From Membranipora membranacea (taxonomy: Eukaryota > Bryozoa > Gymnolaemata > Cheilostomatida > Membraniporidae), in assembly GCA_914767715.1 (NCBI GenBank), contig OU612075.1, forward strand, positions 7,998,001 through 8,062,000: a DNA stretch of 64,000 nucleotides, in the 5' to 3' direction. A model generated the notes under the pieces. That model was not told the DNA's origin and did not search any database. It saw nothing but the letters and a program-made list of their open reading frames with translations. Below, piece after piece: positions 1-10,600 of the stretch. How positions within the stretch are numbered: position 1 is the stretch's first letter; each line of letters begins with the position of its first letter. Made by a program: the position numbers and the translations under genes.

Positions 1-223
1 CCTAATAGGCCAAAGAGGTATGTTTTGTTTTCATATCCATTTTCTTTTTATTAATTGACACTAACTTTAATTTAATGTATATCTCTTGCTGCAATTTCTT
101 TTTGATGTAATGATTACCGAACACGACTGCTTATATTACCTGTTCCTTACACCATGAATTTTATTTGCAGTTTTACTAAATAAAGTACGATTCTGCCAAA
201 GACAAAGTGTATATGCTGTGACA
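1..223 (+). repeat. Left LTR, 3' portion only
   Basis: This stretch matches 7427-7649 at an offset of 7426 and ends with the same ACA terminus, after which the two copies diverge. About 304 bp of its 5' part should lie upstream of the window. It carries an AATAAA at 179-184 that could serve as the element's own polyadenylation signal. No convincing primer-binding site adjoins it; the nearest TGG is at 240-242. Confidence 0.9.
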
Positions 224-857
224 GTAAAACTCTGTGCCTTGGAGCTACATTGAATATCTGAGCAACCAAGAAGTGCATCTAAAGCTGTCATCTCGATAGA
301 AGTACATCTAAAGCTGTCATCTCGATCTCAATCTAACGTCACATCTGCCCCACAGTTACATCAGGCACATGGCGTCATCGTGATTTAAATCCGACTCATC
401 GACAGCTCTAAGCTACGCTCTAAGCTAGTACTCGCTTCTACTATATCTGTGCTCACTTCTACTATATCTGTGCTCACTCTCCGCTCCATCATGGTACAAC
501 CGTCAACTGTAAGTTATTCTTCTGGATCTACTCTCTTCTGCTGCTCGTGTGAGGGAATCTAAGCCGGTGATTTAATTTGACTAAATAGAATTTTTTTTGA
601 TTAAATAGAATTTTTTGATTAAATAGAATTTTTCTTGATTAGATTTGATTTACATTGAGCCTGTCAATTTTTTCACTTTGTTACACAGCAAGTAGGGTGT
701 TTACATAGTGCAATCCTTGGAGCTTGTTGTTGGTCGGTGACATTGGCATCCTTGCTGGTTTGCAATCTATGCCTGTGCTTCTGGGCGTCAGTGTGGGCTT
801 GTTCGTTGATCATTGTTGTTATACTCCCCTCGGCTCATTCTTTGGCTCGTCATCAAA

Positions 858-3299
858 ATGGCATCTAGTAGTGTTTATACTTCCGATGAATTGGTTGGGG
901 AGCGCAATGCTGATCTCCGGAGCATTCTTAGGGAGGCGGGGAAGCCCTCATATGGTAATAAGGCAGCACTCATTCAAAGGATACTTAGCCACAGGTTAAA
1001 AAGGTCTGACACAATTAAATCATCCATTGAGCAGAAGCTTGAATCTATCCATGAAATGGAGAAAAATCTCTCCACATTAAAATCTGAGCTTGTTGCTTTG
1101 GAATCGTCTGCTACTGCCAATAAATCTAAACATGTAGCAGATACAGAGTGCAATCCTTTAACCTACACATTTCAGGCGGCAGCACCAAATATTTCTATAC
1201 CAGCTATTATACATAATCTAGATGATTCAGATTCTGACCATGATTCTTATTCGACGCCAGTCAGATCATATAGGAAGGAAGAATTTGTGCCAACTCCTGC
1301 ACCTAGATTATCGAAAACTGCTGCCTTCAGTTCAGTTAAATTAGCTCATATCACCAGAAATGAAAGCTTTCGGGATCATTTAGATAATCAAGCTAGCAGA
1401 CTAGCTAGCCATCAGAGCACTAGACCTAAACCTTTGCCACGTTTATCTTGTAATACGCCATCCATGAATAGCCAACAAGCTGAGCTGTATTATAATCATC
1501 ATAGCCAACCATGCGTAAATAGTACTCCAGAACCTCCATACAATAGACCTATTGTCTCGGACACAGTTGTACAATGTCGTGATAATGGAACCCTGGTAGC
1601 TAAGCCTCCATTAGCCAGTGCACATGCTCATTTAGCTAGTCATAGTGGTAGCTCATGTAACTGTAGCTTGCAGACAGCCCTGTTAGAGAAAATATCTGAG
1701 AGTATTAGCGATGCTCATTATCCTATTGTAGAGCCAAATATTTTCTCTGGTGATATTATGTTATATCAGGAATGGCGTAAGCAATTCATGAACTTCATCA
1801 ATCGGAAAAAGCATATGAGTTCTGATGACAAACTGTATCACTTGCAAAAGTATACATCAGGCGAAGCTGCTGAGGCTGTACGAGGCTATTGTATTCTGAA
1901 ATCTGAACAAGCGTTCACTGATGCTATTGATACTCTTGATAACGACTACGGCAGCTCATTTTTGGCAGCACAGGCGTTCAGTAAGAAACTAAAAAACTGG
2001 CCAAAAGTCCCTCCCAACGATCCAAAGGCACTCAAGCGTCTTACCAATTACCTGAAACAGTGCAGAGCAGCGATGGCCGATATACCACACCTAACTAATC
2101 TTGATAGCTGCTCTGAAAATCAGAAAATCCTAGCGCTTCTGCCTGACTACTTAGTAAATAAGTGGAATGAACGTGTGACTGAGTATATGATTGCTAATGC
2201 TGACGACTATCCTAGTTTTAGCATGTTCGTAGAATATCTAATCAGACAAACAAAATCTGCTAACAATCCTATATCATCACTAACAGCCGTACGGCAGTTA
2301 GCAGTCATACCTCAATCTAGTCACTCTAAACTAGTGTCACCAACCCCAGCTCCAAGATCCAGACCTGTTCGTGCTGTGACTAATAATAGTGTGAATGAAG
2401 AAAAGCACCATAAATCTGAATGTATCATCTGTCATGGTACAGACCATAGGTACGTGGCTCAGTGCAAGAGCTTCAAGACAATGGATCAATCTGCTAAGCT
2501 AAAATCAGTGAGAGATCATAAATTATGCTTCCGATGCTTGGGTCAGGGTCATGGTGTGAAAACATGTGATAAAACGTGGAAATGTAGATTGTGTAAAGGT
2601 TCTCGGCATCATTCGTTGCTCCATGATGCTGATAATCAGCCTGAAACAAACAGTGAGAAGACAATTCCACAAGCTGCGTGTACAAACACCCATATCATGT
2701 TAGAAACTCGTAGAATATTCACTAAAATTGTCCCAGTGTGGCTTTCAACTGATGAAAACCCAGATAGCGAGTTTTTGACCTATGCCCTCTTGGACGATCA
2801 GTCTAACAAGACATTCATCACAAATGATCTTGCCTCTAAGATTACAGCCAGATCTGAAGCTACACCCTTGAAAATATCAACGATGACCAGTCAGAAGTGT
2901 GCCGTTACATCTAGGAAGTTTCATGGGTTGAGAGTTCGTGGGTTCTACTGCGGCAACATTGTCAAGATGCCTCCTACATTCAGTCGCCAATACATACCAT
3001 ATATTCAGTCAAGTATTCCTTTATGTGATGACATAGATAAATACAATCATCTCAGACCAATATCTCATCTGATCGCCCCTAAGCTGAACTGTGGCGTTGA
3101 TATTCTAATAGGTAGAGATTGTATTGCAACTACTCGCTATCAACAGCTTATTGAGGCACCTGAAAACACACCATGCGCAGTGAAAACACCAGTAGGTTGG
3201 TGTATTCTTGGTCCGGCCGGTGATGATGAGCCTGTGATACATAATGATTTTGTAGATGAATTAGGGATTAGCCATGCATTGCTCTGTACGTATAGATGA
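858..3299 (+). CDS. Pao Gag-protease polyprotein with N-terminal SAP-like motif
   Basis: The open frame begins at 813, but the likely start is the ATG at 858, which opens with MASSSVYTSDEL. Numbered from 813, residues about 24-62 resemble a SAP helix-extension-helix nucleic-acid-binding motif. Residues about 300-450 match the retroelement Gag region known as DUF1759, recognisable by the FSGDIMLYQEWRKQF segment. Cys-rich knuckles follow, including a CX2CX4HX4C at 572-585. The C-terminal part is a DUF1758-like aspartic protease with LLDDQSN at 659-665 in place of the common D-S/T-G. The reading frame is intact and overlaps the pol ORF by 26 nt in a +1 relation. Gag would form the particle, and the protease would process the polyprotein. 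Confidence 0.88.
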   Translation: MASSSVYTSDELVGERNADLRSILREAGKPSYGNKAALIQRILSHRLKRSDTIKSSIEQKLESIHEMEKNLSTLKSELVALESSATANKSKHVADTECNPLTYTFQAAAPNISIPAIIHNLDDSDSDHDSYSTPVRSYRKEEFVPTPAPRLSKTAAFSSVKLAHITRNESFRDHLDNQASRLASHQSTRPKPLPRLSCNTPSMNSQQAELYYNHHSQPCVNSTPEPPYNRPIVSDTVVQCRDNGTLVAKPPLASAHAHLASHSGSSCNCSLQTALLEKISESISDAHYPIVEPNIFSGDIMLYQEWRKQFMNFINRKKHMSSDDKLYHLQKYTSGEAAEAVRGYCILKSEQAFTDAIDTLDNDYGSSFLAAQAFSKKLKNWPKVPPNDPKALKRLTNYLKQCRAAMADIPHLTNLDSCSENQKILALLPDYLVNKWNERVTEYMIANADDYPSFSMFVEYLIRQTKSANNPISSLTAVRQLAVIPQSSHSKLVSPTPAPRSRPVRAVTNNSVNEEKHHKSECIICHGTDHRYVAQCKSFKTMDQSAKLKSVRDHKLCFRCLGQGHGVKTCDKTWKCRLCKGSRHHSLLHDADNQPETNSEKTIPQAACTNTHIMLETRRIFTKIVPVWLSTDENPDSEFLTYALLDDQSNKTFITNDLASKITARSEATPLKISTMTSQKCAVTSRKFHGLRVRGFYCGNIVKMPPTFSRQYIPYIQSSIPLCDDIDKYNHLRPISHLIAPKLNCGVDILIGRDCIATTRYQQLIEAPENTPCAVKTPVGWCILGPAGDDEPVIHNDFVDELGISHALLCTYR

Positions 3300-6200
3300 A
3301 TGTAATCAACTCACAAATAGTCTTGACCCCATACTGTCTCAGCCTGAGGTTACTGTAGCGCTTCAAACTGAGGTGCAGGAGTTATCTCCCTCTGATCTCA
3401 TGAAACTAGTGTGTGATGCTGACTTTCTCTCAGTCGATTCTAAAACTATGTCACAACAGGATATGAAATTTCTTGAAATACTAGACAACCAAACATATCA
3501 AGATGAAGACATGTTTTACACTATGCCTCTGCCGTTCAAGACAGACTCTCCTAGCCTGTCTAACAACTATCATGCTGCACTGACCAGGTTTGAGTATCTC
3601 CAGTCAAAATTTCAGCGCAATCCCGATTATGCTAAGCAATATTATGAGTTCATGCAGGGTGTGATTGATCGTGGGGAAGCTGAAAAGGTACCAAGTTCAG
3701 AACTAAAAAAGAGGGAGTGTTGGTATTTACCACATCACGGGGTTTTCCACAAACAGAAGAAGAAAATTCGTGTTGTGTTCGACTGTTCTGCTAAATACCA
3801 AGGGGTGAGCCTGAATGACACACTATTACAAGGTCCCGATCTCAACAATCCTCTCATAGGTGTTCTGCTAAGATTTAGAAGAAATCAAGTTGCCATTTCT
3901 TGTGATGTAGAGAAAATGTACCACAGGTTTAGGGTAACTCCAAATCAGCGTGACTATCTCAGATTTATATGGTTAGAGCAGGGTAAGCCTGTTGTGTATA
4001 GGATGCGTGTGCACATTTTTGGGGCACGATCTTCTCCAAACTGTGCCAAGTATGGGCTAAACAGACTAGCCGCAGACTATGCTAATGACCCAGCTAAATC
4101 GTTCATATCATCAAACTTTTATGTCGACGATGGTCTAGGTAGTGTCAGTTCAGTACCTGAAGCAATCAATCTTCTAAATCAGACTAGGGATGTGTGCGCT
4201 AAAGCTAATCTACGGGTTCACAAGCTTCTAAGCAACAAGCCAGAAGTTCTACAAGCATTCCCAGCATCAGACTGTGCAGTAGTAACTGACAATGTCAATC
4301 TATGTAGCTCTACAGAGCGAGCCCTGGGTCTCTTGTGGTCATTAGAATCTGATTCATTCAAGTTTGAGTTCACCGCATCAGATCAACCATACACACGCAG
4401 AAACATGCTGTCTAATATTGCATCATTGTACGACCCACTGGGATTAATCTCCCCTCTCATACTGTCAGGCCGTATTATTCTTCAGAATGCATGCAGATCA
4501 GGATATGGCTGGGATGAAATCTTGAGCGATGACTATGCTGAACAATGGGCTGTTTGGAACAAAAACATGTCTAGTTTGTCAAATCTAAATATTCAGCGGG
4601 TCGTCAATCCTCCAGATTTCAACGCAGTCAAACAAGAAATACACACATTCGCAGATGCAAGCCTATCAGGATATGGAGCATGCTCATATCTCAGATCCAT
4701 CAATGATAAGGGTGAAGTACATTGTACTCTGATATTTGGAAAGTCACGTGTTACCCCTGTCAAAGTAACGACCATACCTAGGCTTGAGTTGCAAGCTGCA
4801 TTGCTGGCAGCGAAACAGACTGCAATGCTGTCAGAAGAGCTACAAATAGAGGCTAAGTGTTATCTGTGGAGTGACTCTAAGATTGTGCTAGGGTATCTAA
4901 ACAATGACGAAAAACGATTCAGCACTTATGTATCAAACAGGTTATCTCAGATTCATGATATATCAGATGTGACTCAATGGCAATATGTAAATACCAAACA
5001 GAATCCTGCAGATCTAGCCTCACGAGGAGTCTCATCAGTCGCAAATCTCTCACAGTCGATATGGTTTCGTGGACCAGAGTTTCTATGGACTTCCTCTCCA
5101 TCAGAGTGGCAGACATTTGGTGTTGGTCACTTTGATGTAGCTTGTGATGATCCAGAATTGAAGCAGGAGGTAATTACTCATGATATCTGTGTTGACTCGC
5201 ATTCTGAATACCTTCTGGAGTTGTGCTCTCGATTCTCTAGTTGGAAGAAAGCTGTTCATACTTTAGCCTTAGTACAGAAAGTTATCAAACATAGGCATGA
5301 GATTCTGAGCAAGCAAGCTGTCAATATCTATAGCAAGGTTACTGTTGATGATGTACAGGCCGTATCTAAACGTATAATCCGTGCTGAGCAAGCTAGCTCG
5401 TTCAGTTATGAGATTCAATGCTTACAGTCCGATAAAACAATTCCAAAAACTAGTAGTATGTGGAAGTTGGATTGCTTTTTGGATTCAGATGGTATTATGA
5501 GAGTAGGGGGTAGAATCAAACATGCATTGATACCTGGTGTTGAAAACCATCCAACTGTATTGCCAAAGGAGTCGCATATCTCAAATATCATAGTAGGTCA
5601 CTATCACAACACTTGTGGCCATCAGGGGCGGACAACAACCATGGGAGCGATCAGATCTGCTGGATATTGGATTATTGGTTTACATGGTATTGTATCATCA
5701 CATGTTCATCGATGTGTAACATGCAGGCGTCTGCGTAGACCTACAGAAACTCAGAAAATGGCAGATCTGCCCGCTGACAGGGTTGAAATTGAAGCTCCAT
5801 TTACTTATACAGGATGCGATGTGTTTGGTCCTTTCACTGTAAAAGATCGGCGCACCATAATCAAACGCTATGGGCTTATTTTCACTTGTCTATCAAGTAG
5901 GGCTATACATATTGAAATGCTAGACGATCTCACATCTGATGCGTTCATAAATAGTCTGAGATGCTTTACTGCTCTACGGGGAAATGTAAGACTTCTACGT
6001 TGTGACAATGGAACAAATTTTGTGGGTGCATCTAACGAGCTACGTAAATCTCATACCAACATGATCGGTTGCCCCAAAGTAAAGGAGTTTCTTCTAAAGA
6101 ATAGCTGTGAGTTCAGGTTTAACCCACCAGAAAGCAGTCATTTTGGGGGTACTTGGGAACGCATGATACGCTCTGTAAGAAATGTTCTATCAGGTCTGTC

Positions 6201-6723
6201 AGGCCAGATCAATGAGAGATTAGATAGCACTTCATTGCGTACCTTGTTTTATGAGTGTATGGCAATAGTCAATAGCAGACCACTAACTACAGTCGACAGT
6301 GATGCGAGACCTTTGTCTCCGAATGATATACTACACATGAAATCAAATATTCTGTTACCTATCCCTGGATCATTTACTGATGACGATGTGTATGCTAGAA
6401 AGCGTTGGGTTAGGGTGCAAGCGCTTGCTGACATTTTCTGGAAGCGTTGGTCTAAAGAATATCTAACAACCCTCCAATGCCGACAAAAGTGGAGTAAGAT
6501 AAACAGGAATCTCGCAATCAATGATGTAGTCATATTAGCCGACCAATGCTCTAGAATAAATTGGTCTCTAGGTTTGGTCACAGAGGTTAGTCAAAGTAAG
6601 GATGGACTAGTCAGACATGCTAGTGTACGGATTTATGATAAATTGTCTGACAAAACATCTATTCTTGTACGACCCATAACCAAGCTTGTGTTGGTGGTCG
6701 AAACCAGTAGAAGTGCTTGCTAA
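3274..6723 (+). CDS. Pao Pol: reverse transcriptase, RNase H, integrase
   Basis: This 1149-residue ORF copies and inserts the element. The reverse transcriptase has the catalytic YVDD at residues 283-286. RNase H acidic residues appear as D461 (FADAS), E505 (RLELQ) and D534 (WSDSK). The integrase has an HHCC-type zinc finger near residues 770-815, followed by a D849, D911, E953 triad (GCDVFGPF, RCDNGTNF, PPESSHFGG). A DUF5641-like C-terminal region (KRWSKEYLTTLQ) completes the BEL/Pao order. No stop or missing catalytic residue was seen. The ATG at 3274 is the first in frame after a stop at 3262, so expression may use reinitiation at this ATG or +1 frameshifting from Gag. Confidence 0.93.
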   Translation: MHCSVRIDECNQLTNSLDPILSQPEVTVALQTEVQELSPSDLMKLVCDADFLSVDSKTMSQQDMKFLEILDNQTYQDEDMFYTMPLPFKTDSPSLSNNYHAALTRFEYLQSKFQRNPDYAKQYYEFMQGVIDRGEAEKVPSSELKKRECWYLPHHGVFHKQKKKIRVVFDCSAKYQGVSLNDTLLQGPDLNNPLIGVLLRFRRNQVAISCDVEKMYHRFRVTPNQRDYLRFIWLEQGKPVVYRMRVHIFGARSSPNCAKYGLNRLAADYANDPAKSFISSNFYVDDGLGSVSSVPEAINLLNQTRDVCAKANLRVHKLLSNKPEVLQAFPASDCAVVTDNVNLCSSTERALGLLWSLESDSFKFEFTASDQPYTRRNMLSNIASLYDPLGLISPLILSGRIILQNACRSGYGWDEILSDDYAEQWAVWNKNMSSLSNLNIQRVVNPPDFNAVKQEIHTFADASLSGYGACSYLRSINDKGEVHCTLIFGKSRVTPVKVTTIPRLELQAALLAAKQTAMLSEELQIEAKCYLWSDSKIVLGYLNNDEKRFSTYVSNRLSQIHDISDVTQWQYVNTKQNPADLASRGVSSVANLSQSIWFRGPEFLWTSSPSEWQTFGVGHFDVACDDPELKQEVITHDICVDSHSEYLLELCSRFSSWKKAVHTLALVQKVIKHRHEILSKQAVNIYSKVTVDDVQAVSKRIIRAEQASSFSYEIQCLQSDKTIPKTSSMWKLDCFLDSDGIMRVGGRIKHALIPGVENHPTVLPKESHISNIIVGHYHNTCGHQGRTTTMGAIRSAGYWIIGLHGIVSSHVHRCVTCRRLRRPTETQKMADLPADRVEIEAPFTYTGCDVFGPFTVKDRRTIIKRYGLIFTCLSSRAIHIEMLDDLTSDAFINSLRCFTALRGNVRLLRCDNGTNFVGASNELRKSHTNMIGCPKVKEFLLKNSCEFRFNPPESSHFGGTWERMIRSVRNVLSGLSGQINERLDSTSLRTLFYECMAIVNSRPLTTVDSDARPLSPNDILHMKSNILLPIPGSFTDDDVYARKRWVRVQALADIFWKRWSKEYLTTLQCRQKWSKINRNLAINDVVILADQCSRINWSLGLVTEVSQSKDGLVRHASVRIYDKLSDKTSILVRPITKLVLVVETSRSAC

Positions 6724-7122
6724 ACCTTCGTCTCATAAGCCTCGGTGTTTCCTATCTTTTTCTACTCATTTATATGTACTTTGTCAATAAAATAAATAAA
6801 AGACGCAAATCTGTTAAACTTTTTCTCTTTATAAAAAAAAAAAAAAAAAAAAAAATAAATAACTGTAACATAATTCTCTGTCAAAAAGGATCAAGCATTA
6901 TGCATAGTCTCATGGTGATGTGTTCAACATTGTGTAAACCTGTTTGTTTCCAACGGAAGGAGTTCTGTCAGTTTGCTGATTGGAGTTGCTTCCCTTTAAT
7001 CCCTGGGCTGCTCAGCGGGATCAGTATGCTTTGAGGCCTCAGGTGTTCCTGATTCCGGTTCTGACGTAGTGTGGCAATTCTGGTTTCCATTAGTGAGGAA
7101 TCACTGGGTGATTCGGGGGGAG

Positions 7123-7649
7123 TGTAGCTGCGGTGAGCTTCGTGCACGCCCTCACTGATAGTCTGGGAGCGTGGGCTACGCTTGCTCACCATGCTATGTG
7201 TTGCCTTTGTTATCTGGCCAATTCAAGCTCCAATTAGTGCACTGTGTAGACATTCTTTTGTTGTGAATTGACAGGATTTTAACTGTAAATCAGTGTCTCA
7301 CAGACACCCATGGTGATAGCAGCTCAAACCAATAGTCATCAGGTTTACTGCTATGAACAGGATACTGTTTTCAGATTAAAATAAACAGTTTATTCCAAAC
7401 TATAACTTTACGCAGCATATGCCTTACCTAATAGGCCAAAGAGGTATGTTTTGTTTTCATATCCATTTTCTTTTTATTAATTGACACTAACTTTAATTTA
7501 ATGTATATCTCTTGCTGCAATTTCTTTTTGATGTAATGATTACCGAACACGACTGCTTATATTACCTGTTCCTTACACCATGAATTTTATTTGCAGTTTT
7601 ACTAAATAAAGTACGATTCTGCCAAAGACAAAGTGTATATGCTGTGACA
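7123..7649 (+). repeat. Right LTR (about 527 bp, TGT...ACA)
   Basis: The 3' end at 7649 is fixed by comparison with the left copy. The 5' end is inferred: a purine tract (GGGGGGAG, 7115-7122) is followed at 7123 by TGT, pairing with the terminal ACA as LTR ends usually do. This start cannot be confirmed because the matching part of the left LTR is outside the window. On the minus strand the LTR carries an AATAAA (7586-7591 on +) downstream of the neighbouring minus-strand gene. Confidence 0.75.
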
Positions 7650-7680
7650 ATAACCTATCATTTTTCCTGTTTATCCTAAC

Positions 7681-10600
7681 TTAACCTAAAGGGTGTGTTT
7701 GAGAAGATGTAGCCCACTGTCCATTGTCTTTCAAATGAAGGTGAACTAGGGGTTTGTCTGCGGCGCCCTTAGCAACGACACGAGTGACCTTCTCTGGAAT
7801 GGCGGCTTCATTGACTATATATTGTGTTAGATCAACACCCAGGCTCTTCAGGTATTTGTAGTGATCAAGAGTCTGATTGTTCTCATTTCTTGTTTGCTAC
7901 AAAAGTTTTAAACTGTCATGATAAATCAATTTTAGATTAAACCAATTTTGATACCATCAATATGTTTGGATGGCAGTAGACCAAGTTTTTTCTATTTGCC
8001 TGGATTCGGAATTGCTCCCCTCCTCCCTCCACCGGTCAGCGCCCTGGCATGACCAATGGAAGGGGAGCAACTAGTATGCAGGCAAGCTGGACTAAACATG
8101 TACCAGGTTGGCAGTACACCATAGCCCAATGAAATACTTATTTGCAGGGGGCCGATGTAATGATCAATATTGCAATTCATCTGCAGCCAACCATAGCAAG
8201 GCTAGAAACCAAATTCTTAGCTTTGGCTTGTTTTGTAATTGAGCAAATTGAAATCTGACAGCGAAAAGCCCCAAAAGCTTACAATTCCAAAGAATGTTAC
8301 ATTACCTCGAATTCTGCAGTCATCTTTTTATCTTCCAGTTTGATAGTTTGTGTGTGACCGTTAAGTCTCATGCCTTGCCTATGGTCGTTCTTAGACATCT
8401 CTATTTTATGCGCTTGCTTCAGCTGTTGGATGGCGAGAGTCTGAGAGCTGGCTAACCTCTCTCTCTCTGAGGTTATGTCTCTGTCCTCCATGGCCTGAGT
8501 CTGCTGCTCCTTCTCAAACTGATAGAAAATTAGAAAATGTTAGAATCATTGGGTTTTGTGAGATTATACTTATATAACTTCACTAACAGCTCAACTAATG
8601 GAAAACGCCAGTACCACGCCGAATATATATGGCGCTGTTTTAGAATTATACTTATATAGCCTCACACATCACAACCAATGGAAATTGCCTAGATCAAGTT
8701 TGATACATTATTCTGCATCCCAGTTGCTCCACCTCCACCAAAGTGTGGCTTGTCAGTCGAGGGGCAGCAACTCCTAATGCAGAAATAGCCAACAACATTC
8801 CAAATGTAATGTATAAATATTAGGTTAAACCTTGCATCGCTTCTTTACATAGTAATCTCTGGATATTCGATTACAATTAAATTATATTTTGTTTTCTTGG
8901 GTGCCTCTCTGTAACTTTAATGGTATGTTGCTATTGGTTCAGTTTAAACTGGCAGAACAGACTGATGAATAAGAAAATATGTACTCCCTACCAAACAAAC
9001 CACCAACATGGAGCAAAAACTACAGATAAAGAAATGGTAGTGCAATACTTAGTAATGATTACTGAGGTTATCTACCCTGAGTTGGAGATCTGTTCTCCGA
9101 CTGATAGCTTGATCGTGACTAGCTTGTATTTTGGGTGCAGCAAAGTAACCTCTGAACACTACCTTGGTCACTCTGACACCGGATGTCTTACACATGGCCA
9201 TCAGCTGCGGATAGTTGTCAATCTCATTCAACTTGGATGAGCTATCCACAAACTCCACATAGCTAGAACAGAAACATACGTATTTTCCTAAAAAATTACT
9301 GAGGATTTTAGCAAGAATATGTTTTGCTTCAACATTGAGACTGTCAAAGTTTGGGGCCAGAGTCAGCTTATAGGTAACTGCAAACAATGGCATCTTCCGG
9401 TGTTGAACAAGTTGGAAGGGGACTGTTTGATTTCTCAGCTTATATGCTCTTCCTAAACTAATTAAAGATATCAACTATGCTGTTCTTGGTTATTTTAATG
9501 ATTTTAAATGTCGTGCGTCCTCTGGCTTAGGTAGATTTATAGGTCAAGTGAAACGACTATACCATTTATCTCCTAGATTGTTTGACTTCAGTTGGTGAAT
9601 ACCATTGATTCAATAGATAGTGTGGCAGTAGAAGTCCCTCATGTGGGTGTAACAAAGGGGCAATTATGTGATAAATAAAAGCTTCCAGATCATAACCAAC
9701 CAAACAAGCTGCAAGCCTTATATCAGTGAGTGGTCTCTACTTGTATGCTTGCTTTCAAAGAGTTAAGACATGTTTCGCGATTTAAAACCAGCTGAGAGAT
9801 TGGATTGTACACTTTCATATTTTCATGTCACGGATTTGACCATTTTCAGCCACCACGCAATCTCATTTTTCAGGTTAGTCATATTTTACATCTTTTTACG
9901 TGCTTATTAGCCTGGGTGAAATCACAGCCAAGATGCTGCTCAGAAATTGAGAAGTGGGCCTGGAACCTGATGTCTTAGTTTTCAGGATGTTTGATTTATT
10001 GACTTACGTTCTGGCAGCAGTAAATGCTGTCACGTCAGCACACAGACAGCTTATTATATCTCCAATGGGGTCATCTGTGGCTCCAAGCTACAACACACGG
10101 GAATTATATTCAATTCCCCTTGGCCACAAATATTGGTATTGGTTTATTTTCATTTCTCTATCAAACCAAAGTTCGATATCAATGATATGTTGTGCTCATT
10201 TTTATTCAATATAAATGTTGCAATTGTGTAAATAACTCATTGTCACTGATCTATCATATCTATCTATCTATGACTTCTACCATTGAAAATGGCCAGGCGG
10301 GACTTAAAATTAAAAACAGCCAAATCACTTTCTGATCGCCCCACTTAGTCAGTGAGCGGAACCTGCTTGTTCCCAAATCGCTCACTCATAGATGGAATTA
10401 TATACTCAGGGAGGGAGTGAATGATTAGGGAACGAATTTGTCTTCTTGAAAAACCATATGAGCGATAATCTGAGTGGAGTGATAATTTGCATCAGAAAAC
10501 ATCGCTCATTCTAAATAAAAAAAACCCAGAGCGAATAGGAAGTTTAAACCTCAGGAGAAAACCACTTAGAGAAATACACAGGATCTGATGCAAACAGTAG

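Larger units (their letters stand above)
1..7649 (+). mobile_element. BEL/Pao LTR retrotransposon, nearly full length
   Basis: The first 223 bases recur almost unchanged at 7427-7649, so the window opens inside the left LTR of an element that closes at 7649. Between the LTRs lie a Gag-protease ORF and an RT-RNaseH-integrase ORF in the BEL/Pao domain order. The leader (224-857) contains small tandem duplications: a repeated segment around 261-327, another around 425-475, and three copies of an AT-rich unit of about 20 bp at 575-645. A run of about 22 A lies between the pol stop and the right LTR (6834-6856). Both ORFs are open and the LTRs are nearly identical, which suggests a young insertion. 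The bases following the element are ATAAC, but a target duplication cannot be tested because the left flank is outside the window. Confidence 0.93.

Noticed and set aside
240-260. Primer-binding site of the Pao element
   Set aside because: The TGG start is about 16 nt from the LTR end, and I could not match it to a tRNA 3' end with confidence.
6834-6856. Poly(A) run as the tail of a processed pseudogene or LINE
   Set aside because: It lies inside the Pao element between the pol stop and the right LTR, and no retrocopy precedes it.
9049-9474. 141-residue minus-strand ORF as a separate gene
   Set aside because: Only 9076-9262 carries the conserved segment, and it splices in phase with exons on both sides of the SPFH-like gene.
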